Below are positions 1 through 6,889 of a DNA stretch of 8,591 nt, in pieces. Where the stretch lies: positions 1-8,591 of the forward strand of contig JAJRXE010000372.1 of the NCBI GenBank assembly GCA_024276455.1, given 5' to 3'. The stretch's first letter is position 1, and each line of letters begins with the position of its first letter. Source of the DNA: Calditrichota bacterium. GTDB lineage: Bacteria > Calditrichota > Calditrichia > RBG-13-44-9. Under the pieces are notes generated by a model. That model was not told the DNA's origin and made no database searches. It saw nothing but the letters and a program-made list of their open reading frames with translations. Both the position numbers and the translations under genes were made by a program.

Positions 1-1
1 T

Positions 2-832
2 CCCGAACCCGGTTCCACCGCCATTGTGAAAACACTGAGTAAATCTTTGAAGGGTTCGGTGGTATTTCCGCTGGCTCCCGGGATCTTCCAGATAAATTTT
101 CCCTGGCACTCGTTCCTCAAGCCCCAATCGGTTCTGGAAGGCATTCTACCCAAGCCGCTGCCCCGAATGACCTTAGTGTCCCCCTCTCGCGCAGGCACAC
201 TATCCTCCCCGGACCAGCGGTTTGAAGCGCTGTTTCCGGTTAAATCTTTTTACGACAGCACTATTGTTTCTCTTGAGATTGCAAACGATTCTTCCTTCCC
301 GGGTGATGTACCGCCTCCTTACCGGCGCCTTGGGTCAATTTACCGGTTGCAACCTTTTGATCAGCCCATCGACAATGCCGTTACCATTAAAATTTCTATT
401 CCTCCGGAATTGCAAACGGAAAGAGGGTTGGGACTTTACTATTGGGATCGAAAAAAAGGCTGGAGATTCCTTTCCGCCCTGACGGATTCAATAAACCACC
501 AACTTTCCAGCCGGGTAACCAGCCTGGAAACTTTCGGCATTGTGCAGGACACCATTCCTCCGGTGATTCGCCCTCTACAAAAAGTCTTCCGGGACACCCT
601 GTTGGCCCGAAAGGGGAAAATTTCCTTCCTGGTAAAAGACGAAATGGCCGGAATCCGTCGGGAATCGCAAATCAAAGTTACCATAAACGGTCGCTGGCAA
701 CTTTTTGAATACGATCCGGAGGAAAACCGGCTCACCCTGGCGGTAGACAAAAAAGAATCGCCAGCTCAGATAGAGATCGAAGTGGTTGACAATGTCGGGA
801 ACCGCCTCGTCAAGCGGTACTGGTTAAAATAG
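2..832 (+). CDS. C-terminal part of a secreted/surface protein with Ig/ZU5-like beta domains (5'-truncated)
   Basis: The reading frame is open to the left edge of the window, so the GTG at 26 is not a convincing start: no Shine-Dalgarno sequence precedes it and eight further in-frame codons lie upstream. The 276 visible residues look extracytoplasmic and beta-rich. A first block contains the pattern GLYYWDRKKGWRFLSA followed by a 'VTSLETFGIV' strand, which resembles the ZU5/GAIN-like modules of large secreted proteins. The linker 'DTIPPVI' then leads into a final Ig-like domain of about 85 residues ending in 'VVDNVGNRLVKRYWLK', as in adhesins and C-terminal extensions of secreted enzymes. From memory, some FCB M23-type metallopeptidases carry such a tail, but no catalytic residues are visible here, so the activity of the full protein is unknown. 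No LPXTG motif and no clear type IX C-terminal signal are seen. No strong terminator follows the stop codon. Confidence 0.75.
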   Translation, partial: PEPGSTAIVKTLSKSLKGSVVFPLAPGIFQINFPWHSFLKPQSVLEGILPKPLPRMTLVSPSRAGTLSSPDQRFEALFPVKSFYDSTIVSLEIANDSSFPGDVPPPYRRLGSIYRLQPFDQPIDNAVTIKISIPPELQTERGLGLYYWDRKKGWRFLSALTDSINHQLSSRVTSLETFGIVQDTIPPVIRPLQKVFRDTLLARKGKISFLVKDEMAGIRRESQIKVTINGRWQLFEYDPEENRLTLAVDKKESPAQIEIEVVDNVGNRLVKRYWLK

Positions 833-1068
833 CTCACCGCGACCTCCCCTCGAGCAAATCATGCGCGGAGGCGCGAAAAATCCACCAACTCCAGGTGTCG
901 ATTTTCCCGACGATTCCCGGGAGAGGCACAACCATCAATCAAACGTTTAACTCATTTTAATCCTATCTTTACAACCTATTATTTACACTTAGGTTACAGA
1001 GTTTATTTTTAAAGCACAAGCCAATTTTTTCACCCCTAACTTACAATTTTAACCAATCATTAATTTTC

Positions 1069-1083
1069 TGGCACGATTTTAGT
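1069..1083 (+). promoter_or_regulatory. Possible sigma-54 (-24/-12) promoter element
   Basis: TGGCACG at 1069-1075 matches the -24 half of the sigma-54 consensus (TGGCACG-N4-TTGC) exactly. Four bases later, where TTGC is expected, the sequence reads TAGT, so the -12 half matches at only two of four positions and lacks the usual GC dinucleotide. The element would start transcription around 1095, leaving a leader of about 40 nt that includes the strong ribosome site. No better sigma-70 promoter is obvious in this spacer. The call is tentative because of the poor -12 half. Confidence 0.3.
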
Positions 1084-1117
1084 AATTAAACTGTTACAAG
1101 GAAAGTCTGAAAACTAC

Positions 1118-1124
1118 AAGGAGG
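1118..1124 (+). promoter_or_regulatory. Strong ribosome binding site of the lipoprotein gene
   Basis: AAGGAGG, a full anti-16S match, lies 9 nt before the ATG at 1134 and is followed by a T-run. It fixes the start of the lipoprotein and indicates efficient translation. Confidence 0.9.
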
Positions 1125-1133
1125 TTTTTTTAA

Positions 1134-3233
1134 ATGAGGACAAAACACTTTCTACCCGTATTACTGATCTCGCTTATCGCTCTTTTTAGCTGTGATTTCA
1201 AAGAGCCGGTTCTGCCTACCTGGTCTATTCCTCTGACTATTCCATTGTCGACAGAACGCTTTATTTTAGCCGATGAATTACAAAACGATTCCACCTTCGT
1301 TTTGAATGGGTCTGATTCCACCCTGTACATCTCCATCGATGACCAACTGGAACCAGAGGAAATCACCGCCGCCGATCTCTCCGTTGAGGGCCAGCAATCG
1401 TCGGTGTTTTTACATGTGGACACCTTGCAACTGGTGGATATGGAGACCATTAGCACCGGTCAGATCAGCATGCTCACCGTTTTTCCGGATCTGGCTAACA
1501 ATATTGGCAGCTACGTACCGGTCCCGGCTCAAACCTTTTCTCCCGATCCGGAAGTGCTACCGGCAGGAGACTTTAAAGCCCTGAGGGTGGTGGACGGAGC
1601 AATACAAATCACGGTTTACAACAATCTTCCTTTCGCATTGGGACCCAATTCTCAAACGCCCCAGGGAATTGAAATTGTCATTTTAAACGACTCCACTAAT
1701 ACCGAAATCAGTCGGATTCAAATTCCCCAGGTGATCGAGCCCGGATCTGCTGCCTCCGGTTCCTCCCCCATTGGCAACGGCAACAGCTGGGTTTATTCGC
1801 CCATTCGGCTGGAATACACTCTGCCCATTGCCCGGGATACCGTTCTTTTGGTCACAGACAGCCTGTTGAATGCCGCCAACTACCAGATTGATCTCACTAT
1901 CTCAAATGTACGCGCTACCGAACTTATCGCTCAGATTGAACCCCAGCATTTCAACTACAAATGGAAAACGGAATTGGATAGTCGAAACAAAATTATCGAG
2001 GGGCGCGTCAAGAGCGGCGAAGCAATTATTTACTTCCAAAACAGCGTCGCACTGGGGGGAGTTGTTCAATTCACCATCCCGGATCTGCTAACCCCTCAGG
2101 GCACTCCCTACCAGGACCAAATTAGCGTGGTACCAAACGACATTACGGTCAAACGCATTAATCTAAATGGTTACCGTTTTGTCAATTCGAAGAATCCCGG
2201 CCAGGTGCTAGACAGCCTGGAACTGGAGATGGACGTTTTAACCGACTCCACGACTTCGGAGGTGCATATTTCCACCGCCAACCAATTCGGTGCTCAGATT
2301 CAGTTGTCGAACCTGGAATTCGATTACCTCAAGGGATTTCTTTCCCGCGATACCCTTCACTTGGAGCCTTTCAGCGCCGACAATATTGTCGATTACAAAG
2401 GTATTGAGCCCGACTTCAACTTTAAAGGAGCGGAACTTCTTATTGAACTGGAAAACCAGATTTACATCGATACGCTGCTTTTGAATCTGGATATTTACGG
2501 ATACCACCGCGACAAGAACGGCATCATTACCGATTCAGCCGCTATTCATATCAAAAACCAGAAAATTACCGCCGGTAGCAAGAACAATCCTCAAACAACT
2601 CAAATACTCTTAAAAGGTCCGGAAATTGATCAGTTTTTAAGTTCCATGCCCACGGACATCAAAGGCGGCGGGCAGGTGGTTTACGGCGGATTATCGGAAG
2701 TTGAGGCCGGGGCAAGTATATCCGCTCGCTACCATTTCTTCACCCCGTTAAAATTCTCCATCTCCACTCCCATTTTAGTGGAATCGGACGTCGATACCCT
2801 GACCGATGCTGACATCAGCCAGGAATTCCGCGACGCGGCCGGTAATCAATTACAATCAGCCCGGTTGAATGCGACCGTGACCAACATGAGTCCCATTGCC
2901 GGCGCCATCGAAATTTACGTCAGTGCCGATATGAACCACACCGACCTCTTCGACACTACTGGATATTTTAATTCGGCCCTGGAATTTGTAAAACGCATCG
3001 ACTTCGAAGCGGCCACCATCGATCCGACAACCGGCTGGGCATTGGAACCCAGTCAAAACCAAATTGTGTTGGAACTCAACAATGAAGAAGTGCGCCTGTT
3101 TCAAAATCCTCCGGTACGTATTGGTTACAAATTGTATCTGGACAAAACCAATCAAACCGTAGTTTTGCGAGGAAGTGATTACATTGAGATTTCAGGAAAA
3201 TTTGAATTTAATGTGATGATCAAGGAAGATTAG
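1134..3233 (+). CDS. Large lipoprotein of unknown function, FCB type
   Basis: This 699-residue protein begins with a lipoprotein signal peptide: Lys/His-containing n-region, hydrophobic stretch of residues 6-18, and lipobox L-F-S-C with the lipidated Cys at position 20. Asp21 follows; in enterobacteria this would mean inner-membrane retention, but the rule need not hold in this lineage. The mature start 'EPVLPTWSIPLTIPLS' (24-39) is a pattern I recall from uncharacterised lipoproteins of FCB lineages. The rest looks all-beta, with recurring short strands, for example YLKGFLSRDTLHL near residue 400, IDTLLLNLDIYGYH near 444 and FLSSMPTDIKGGGQVVYGG near 500-520. It is rich in Asp, Thr and Ser and has no transmembrane segment after the signal. 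No catalytic motif is seen. It stops 15 nt before the start of an outer-membrane barrel gene, so the two are probably co-transcribed and may act together at the outer membrane. The start is fixed by AAGGAGG at 1118-1124. Confidence 0.85.
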   Translation: MRTKHFLPVLLISLIALFSCDFKEPVLPTWSIPLTIPLSTERFILADELQNDSTFVLNGSDSTLYISIDDQLEPEEITAADLSVEGQQSSVFLHVDTLQLVDMETISTGQISMLTVFPDLANNIGSYVPVPAQTFSPDPEVLPAGDFKALRVVDGAIQITVYNNLPFALGPNSQTPQGIEIVILNDSTNTEISRIQIPQVIEPGSAASGSSPIGNGNSWVYSPIRLEYTLPIARDTVLLVTDSLLNAANYQIDLTISNVRATELIAQIEPQHFNYKWKTELDSRNKIIEGRVKSGEAIIYFQNSVALGGVVQFTIPDLLTPQGTPYQDQISVVPNDITVKRINLNGYRFVNSKNPGQVLDSLELEMDVLTDSTTSEVHISTANQFGAQIQLSNLEFDYLKGFLSRDTLHLEPFSADNIVDYKGIEPDFNFKGAELLIELENQIYIDTLLLNLDIYGYHRDKNGIITDSAAIHIKNQKITAGSKNNPQTTQILLKGPEIDQFLSSMPTDIKGGGQVVYGGLSEVEAGASISARYHFFTPLKFSISTPILVESDVDTLTDADISQEFRDAAGNQLQSARLNATVTNMSPIAGAIEIYVSADMNHTDLFDTTGYFNSALEFVKRIDFEAATIDPTTGWALEPSQNQIVLELNNEEVRLFQNPPVRIGYKLYLDKTNQTVVLRGSDYIEISGKFEFNVMIKED

Positions 3234-3248
3234 AAAAGAGAGGGAACT

Positions 3249-4511
3249 ATGAAAAGGCTTCTGATCGTATTCACCGCCATTTTATTGTTGGGTATTTTAT
3301 TACCCACCCATGGGCAAGAACTAATTGGAGCCCGAAGCATGGGAATGGCTTTTAGCAACATCGCCGTCACCGAAGGGTTGGAACATATCAATGGTAATCC
3401 AGCCACTCTGGCCATCCAACGAGATTTTAATTTCGAAATGAATCTGATTTCCACTCGGGCCATGGTCAAAAATAATGGTCTAACGCTGGGTCTATACGAA
3501 AAATATTTTACCACCGGAGACACGCTTTCGGGTAACGACATCAATGACCTGTTAAGCCACATTCCCGAGGAGGGATTAAAGGCCAATTTCGATGCCGGAT
3601 TCCTTCCCATCTCTTTTTATTCCCGCTATTTCAGTATTTCTCTGAGTGGTATTAGCAATGCAAACTTTACCATTCCCAAAGAACCCCTGGAGATTCCTTT
3701 TCGAGGAATTTCCAGCAATTCGAACTATTCCTTAGAAGGAATGGAGGGAGAAGCCTGGGCGGCGGCGGCGGCCAGTTTTAGTTTGGCCATCCCAATGAGC
3801 CGCCTAACAGAGCCGCTCTTCGACACTTTTGCAATCGGAGTCTCGCTGAAGTACCTCAAGGGATTTAATTATGGTAAAATATTAAGGGCAACAGGCGGTA
3901 TTTTCACCTCCGACGAGTACATTTTAGCCAACGGAACCATTGAGGCGTTGCACAGCAACGGGGGTACCGGAATGGGATTGGATCTCGGACTCATTGCCCT
4001 GCGCGGAGAAAAGTGGACCTTCTCTCTCAACGTTAACAACCTCATCGGGCAGATTAACTGGAATCAGAACAACGAAATTATCTATTACCACTTTGCAGCC
4101 GACACCATCAACTTTAATAGCCTGGAAGGTTTCCAGACCAACGAAGTGGACACTTCTTACGCAACCGGCGGATTCACCACTCCTCTACCCCGCACACTTT
4201 ACGCCGCCATCGCTTTTCAACCCGGTTCAAAATTACTATTAACCGGTGCGATCCGACAGGGTTTGAACACGTCTTTGGGCAACTACACCCGACCGTTGGT
4301 AGCGCTGGGAGCAGAAATCAAGGTAATTCCATTGCTGCCCTTACGAATGGGCTTTAATGTGGGCGGCAACAATGGCTTCTCTCTGGGCATGGGTTTTGGA
4401 ATCGATCTGAAATACTGGCAACTTAATGTCGGGTACTTGAACCACAACATGAAATGGATGAAACAATCCGAAAGTATTGAACTGGCGGTTACTTCCAGTT
4501 TACGTTTCTAA
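3249..4511 (+). CDS. Outer-membrane beta-barrel protein, PorV/UPF0164/DUF5723-like
   Basis: The 420-residue product has a Sec signal peptide (Lys-Arg, hydrophobic 4-18, likely cleavage after Gly22 in THG-QE). The N-terminal motif GARSMGMAFSNIAV...INGNPATLA (27-55) closely follows the 'GARamGMGgA..A......NPAgLa' hatch-like signature of FadL/PorV/UPF0164-type barrels. A 'LKYLKGFNYG' strand near residue 200 and the alternating amphipathic strands through the C-terminal half are typical of the DUF5723 group. The last residues, SSLRF, end in Phe after alternating residues, the usual signal for assembly by BamA. Length is normal for the family. The function of this paralogue is unknown: related barrels are porins or partners of type IX secretion. 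It follows the lipoprotein by 15 nt with a GAGAGGGA ribosome site and is probably its operon partner. The gene ends directly at a strong terminator. Confidence 0.85.
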   Translation: MKRLLIVFTAILLLGILLPTHGQELIGARSMGMAFSNIAVTEGLEHINGNPATLAIQRDFNFEMNLISTRAMVKNNGLTLGLYEKYFTTGDTLSGNDINDLLSHIPEEGLKANFDAGFLPISFYSRYFSISLSGISNANFTIPKEPLEIPFRGISSNSNYSLEGMEGEAWAAAAASFSLAIPMSRLTEPLFDTFAIGVSLKYLKGFNYGKILRATGGIFTSDEYILANGTIEALHSNGGTGMGLDLGLIALRGEKWTFSLNVNNLIGQINWNQNNEIIYYHFAADTINFNSLEGFQTNEVDTSYATGGFTTPLPRTLYAAIAFQPGSKLLLTGAIRQGLNTSLGNYTRPLVALGAEIKVIPLLPLRMGFNVGGNNGFSLGMGFGIDLKYWQLNVGYLNHNMKWMKQSESIELAVTSSLRF

Positions 4512-4516
4512 TCAAA

Positions 4517-4549
4517 AAAGCCCTGCTGAGTTGAGTTCAGCAGGGCTTT
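4517..4549. terminator. Bidirectional intrinsic terminator between convergent operons
   Basis: A perfect 13-bp stem (AAAGCCCTGCTGA with TCAGCAGGGCTTT) encloses a 7-nt loop. On the plus strand it is followed by ATTTTT; on the minus strand it is followed by a run of T's (the complement of the A-run at 4514-4519). It therefore ends the barrel-protein operon on one strand and the aminotransferase operon on the other. Confidence 0.95.
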
Positions 4550-4567
4550 ATTTTTGCGCATTAGAAA

Positions 4568-5764
4568 TCAGACTCGTCCTGGATAGACTTCCAGGGCGGC
4601 TCGAAGAATTTCCATCGAGCGCTTCATTGAGGGAACATTTAAAACGAAAGCAATGCGCACTTCGTCCTTCCCTCTCCCAGGGGTCGCGTAAAAACCGTTT
4701 GCCGGCGCCAACATTACCGTTTCCCCATCTAAATCAAAGTCCTTCAGTAACCAGACCGCAAACTCATCGGCATCCTTTACCGGCAATCGTACCATGGTGT
4801 AAAAAGCCCCCTGCGGTTTATGGGCAACCACCCCGGGAATTTTGCCCAATTCCTCAAAAACAACATCCCTTCTTCTTTTGTATTCCTCAATCACGGTTTC
4901 AAAATAAGAATCCGGGGTATGGACGGCGGCCGCGGCCGCAATCTGTTCCACTGTTGCCGGACAAAGCCGAGCCTGTCCCAGTCGCAAAGCCGCGTCTAAC
5001 ACCTCTCGATTGTGAGTCACCAGACAGCCCACCCGGGCGCCACAAGCGCTATATCGTTTGGAAATACTATCTAACATCACCACCCGATCCTCCACCCCTT
5101 CCAGGTTGAGAACGGACAGGTGTTTGGCTCCGTCGTAAACGAACTCCCGGTACACCTCGTCGGAAAGAAGAAACAGATCTTTTTCCAGAACCAGTTTCCG
5201 CAAAGCCTCCAATTCCTCTGCCGTGTACACGTAGCCGGTCGGATTATTGGGATTGCAAATCATGATTACCCGGGTTCGGCTGGTAATCTTCTTGCGAAAT
5301 TCTTCAATCGGAGGAAGTTTAAACCCGTCTTCCACCTTGCTGGTCACCGGAACAATCCGTACACCGGCTTCCACGGCAAACCCGTTGTAATTGGTGTAAA
5401 ATGGTTCGGGAATAATGATTTCGTCGCCAGGATCCATTATGGCCATCATGGCAAAAATAATGGCTTCGCTTCCGCCGTTCGTAACTACAATCTCTTCGCT
5501 GGTTATTTGAATATCATGTCGCGCGTAGTATTTCACCAGTTCTTCCCGGTACTCCCACAACCCGGCAGAATGTCCATAGGGAATAATCTTGAGATCCAGG
5601 TTGCGATAGGCCTGCAACATGACCTCAGGGGTTTCAATATCGGGCTGACCGATGTTAATATGGTAAACCTTTTTCCCCCGTCGCTTGGCCTCTTCGGCGT
5701 AAGGAACCAGCTTGCGGATCGGAGAAGGTGGTACGTGTTGTGCGCGTCGAGACAAATGGGGCAT
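4568..5764 (-). CDS. PLP-dependent class I aminotransferase (aspartate/aromatic type)
   Basis: This 398-residue cytoplasmic enzyme is a fold-type I, AAT-like aminotransferase that moves an amino group between an amino acid and a 2-oxo acid by way of pyridoxal phosphate. Visible landmarks are NIGQPDIETP (37-46) in the substrate region, VVTNGGSEA (93-101) of the cofactor phosphate loop, NPNNPTG (171-177) with Asn174, SDEVYREF (201-208) with Asp202 and Tyr205, and SISKRYSACGARVG (233-246), in which Lys236 forms the Schiff base and Arg244 contacts phosphate. Arg370 in EVRIAF is the substrate carboxylate-binding arginine. The length is usual and all key residues are present. Sequence alone does not separate aspartate from aromatic or alanine specificity. 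ATG at 5764 is preceded by AGGAGG with a 6-nt spacing. It is the second gene of an operon, 22 nt after the branched-chain-type aminotransferase, and would share that gene's leader control. Confidence 0.93.
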   Translation of the reverse strand: MPHLSRRAQHVPPSPIRKLVPYAEEAKRRGKKVYHINIGQPDIETPEVMLQAYRNLDLKIIPYGHSAGLWEYREELVKYYARHDIQITSEEIVVTNGGSEAIIFAMMAIMDPGDEIIIPEPFYTNYNGFAVEAGVRIVPVTSKVEDGFKLPPIEEFRKKITSRTRVIMICNPNNPTGYVYTAEELEALRKLVLEKDLFLLSDEVYREFVYDGAKHLSVLNLEGVEDRVVMLDSISKRYSACGARVGCLVTHNREVLDAALRLGQARLCPATVEQIAAAAAVHTPDSYFETVIEEYKRRRDVVFEELGKIPGVVAHKPQGAFYTMVRLPVKDADEFAVWLLKDFDLDGETVMLAPANGFYATPGRGKDEVRIAFVLNVPSMKRSMEILRAALEVYPGRV

Positions 5765-5786
5765 ATTTATCCTCCTGAGAATATTC

Positions 5787-6824
5787 CTAAAAATTCGTCA
5801 CGTGATAGACATCCGATTCTTCCAGCGCGGCAGCCGCGTCTTCCGGTGAATCATAAATATACGTCAGCCATTTTTCAAATTCCGGGAATTTCCCCCGAAC
5901 CACCTGGGCGTAAACCTGCGCCAACCGTTTGGTGATCGGTCCGGGAACACCGGAGCCAATAATATACTGCTTCCATTCCGATTTTGGTTGATCCATCTCA
6001 CGTCCATCGGTAATACGAGTGATTGGGGTTACCTCGGCAGCTGTTCCGGTAAAGAATGCTTCGTCCGCATTGAGAAAATCCTCGACCGTCATCGGCCGAA
6101 CCTCTACCCGGTACCCCAAATGTTTGGCGATTTCTAGGATCGAAGTCCGAGTAATTCCTTCCAAAATCGATTCGCGTTTGTCATTTGTAATGACAACCTG
6201 ATCTTTAACAATTAAAATGTTTTCGCCCGGTCCTTCAGCAATCCGTCCTTCCAGATTTAGAAAAACTCCTTCGTCAAACCCCTGACGTCGGGCATAACTT
6301 CCCGCCAAATTAGATTGTACGTAATTGCCGCCGATTTTGGCGGTCAAATCAATCTGACTCCGGTGAATCCGGGGCCAGGGAAGTAACAGGACATGCACTC
6401 CTTTCTCTTTGGCGTCCTCTCCCAGATATGCTCCCCAGGCCCAGCACCCGATGGTAAGCTCCACCGGACTGGCTTTCGGCACAAGCCCCAAATTACCATA
6501 GGAGTAAAACAAATTCGGACGAATATAGGCTGACCGCAGTTTATTGGCTTTCATTACTTCTTTTACCGCATCAATGATTTCCGCTTTACTGTAAGGAACA
6601 CTCATGTTCATGACTTCTGCCGAATGGACAAGACGGTCGATATGCTCGGGCAACCGAAAAACCGCCGGCCCCTTCTCCGTGTCGTAAGCCCGAATGCCCT
6701 CGAAAACACTGCTCCCGTAATGTAAAGCATGACTCATAACATGAACATTTACCGTGTTCCAATCGTACATCTTACCCATGTGCCAGAACTTTTTCGCTCC
6801 CGGAAAATACTTAATGTCAAACAT
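5787..6824 (-). CDS. ilvE: Branched-chain amino-acid aminotransferase (class IV, IlvE type)
   Basis: This is a fold-type IV PLP aminotransferase, which catalyses the last step of Leu, Ile and Val synthesis and in several bacteria also acts on Phe. Counting from the upstream GTG, key segments are MSHALHYGSSVFEGIRAY (31-48), AKIGGNYVQSNLA (163-175) with Schiff-base Lys164, EGPGEN (198-203) whose Glu contacts the pyridine nitrogen, ILEGITR (221-227) and GTAAEVTPI (261-269) of the phosphate cup. The core is complete. The protein is longer than the usual 305-310 residues because about 21 residues (from YDSPEDAAAA onward) follow the normal 'GKFPEFEKWL' C-terminus. Two starts are adjacent: GTG at 6827 and ATG at 6824. 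The ribosome site leaves only 3 nt before GTG but 6 nt before ATG, so ATG (345 aa) is chosen. It heads a two-gene operon preceded by a leader with a Phe-rich ORF and a terminator. A role in aromatic as well as branched-chain transamination is inferred from that leader. Confidence 0.93.
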   Translation of the reverse strand: MFDIKYFPGAKKFWHMGKMYDWNTVNVHVMSHALHYGSSVFEGIRAYDTEKGPAVFRLPEHIDRLVHSAEVMNMSVPYSKAEIIDAVKEVMKANKLRSAYIRPNLFYSYGNLGLVPKASPVELTIGCWAWGAYLGEDAKEKGVHVLLLPWPRIHRSQIDLTAKIGGNYVQSNLAGSYARRQGFDEGVFLNLEGRIAEGPGENILIVKDQVVITNDKRESILEGITRTSILEIAKHLGYRVEVRPMTVEDFLNADEAFFTGTAAEVTPITRITDGREMDQPKSEWKQYIIGSGVPGPITKRLAQVYAQVVRGKFPEFEKWLTYIYDSPEDAAAALEESDVYHVTNF

Positions 6825-6830
6825 CACCAG

Positions 6831-6835
6831 CTCCT
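6831..6835 (-). promoter_or_regulatory. Ribosome binding site deciding the ilvE start
   Basis: The minus strand reads AAAAAAGGAGCTGGTGATG. AGGAG lies 3 nt before the GTG at 6827 and 6 nt before the ATG at 6824. The 6-nt spacing equals that of the downstream aminotransferase gene and favours ATG. Confidence 0.75.
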
Positions 6836-6863
6836 TTTTTATAGGGTTAAATTATTTCACCAT

Positions 6864-6889
6864 AAAAAAACCCGGTTATAAAACCGGGT
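6864..6889 (-). terminator. Intrinsic terminator in the ilvE leader (candidate attenuator)
   Basis: On the minus strand ACCCGGTT, loop TTAT, AACCGGGT forms a perfect 8-bp GC-rich stem followed directly by seven T's. It lies about 100-125 nt after the predicted transcription start and about 40 nt before the ilvE start, inside the operon leader. There is no T-tract on the plus-strand side, so it works only toward ilvE. It would stop transcription before the structural genes unless prevented, which is the hallmark of an attenuator. Its left arm and loop overlap the last codons and stop of the Phe-rich leader ORF. Confidence 0.8.

Larger units (their letters stand above)
833..1133. other. AT-rich intergenic/promoter region, no gene seen
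   Basis: About 300 nt separate the truncated surface gene from the lipoprotein gene. The first 100 nt are GC-richer and hold only small hairpins, such as GCGC-GGAG-GCGC near 873-884, without a following T-tract, so no convincing terminator is present. From about 940 onward the DNA becomes AT-rich and contains five copies of TTACA and a sigma-54-like element, described separately. The only small ORF of note (861-950, 29 codons) has no ribosome site and is not called. The region most likely carries the promoter of the 1134-4511 operon. Confidence 0.7.

Noticed and set aside
861..950. Small ORF of 29 codons starting ATG CGC GGA in the intergenic region
   Set aside because: No ribosome site, no hydrophobic or recognisable segment, and it lies in the spacer before the promoter elements; not distinguishable from chance.
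4919..4940. GC-rich GCGGCCGCGGCCGC repeat
   Set aside because: It encodes a short poly-Ala stretch (QIAAAAAVHTP) within the class I aminotransferase, a helix region; ordinary coding low complexity.
4477..5935. Long plus-strand open frames (4477-5109 and 5120-5935) opposite the aminotransferases
   Set aside because: They lie antisense to two clear enzyme genes whose catalytic motifs are intact; their translations are Pro/Arg- or His/Phe-rich and show no domain.
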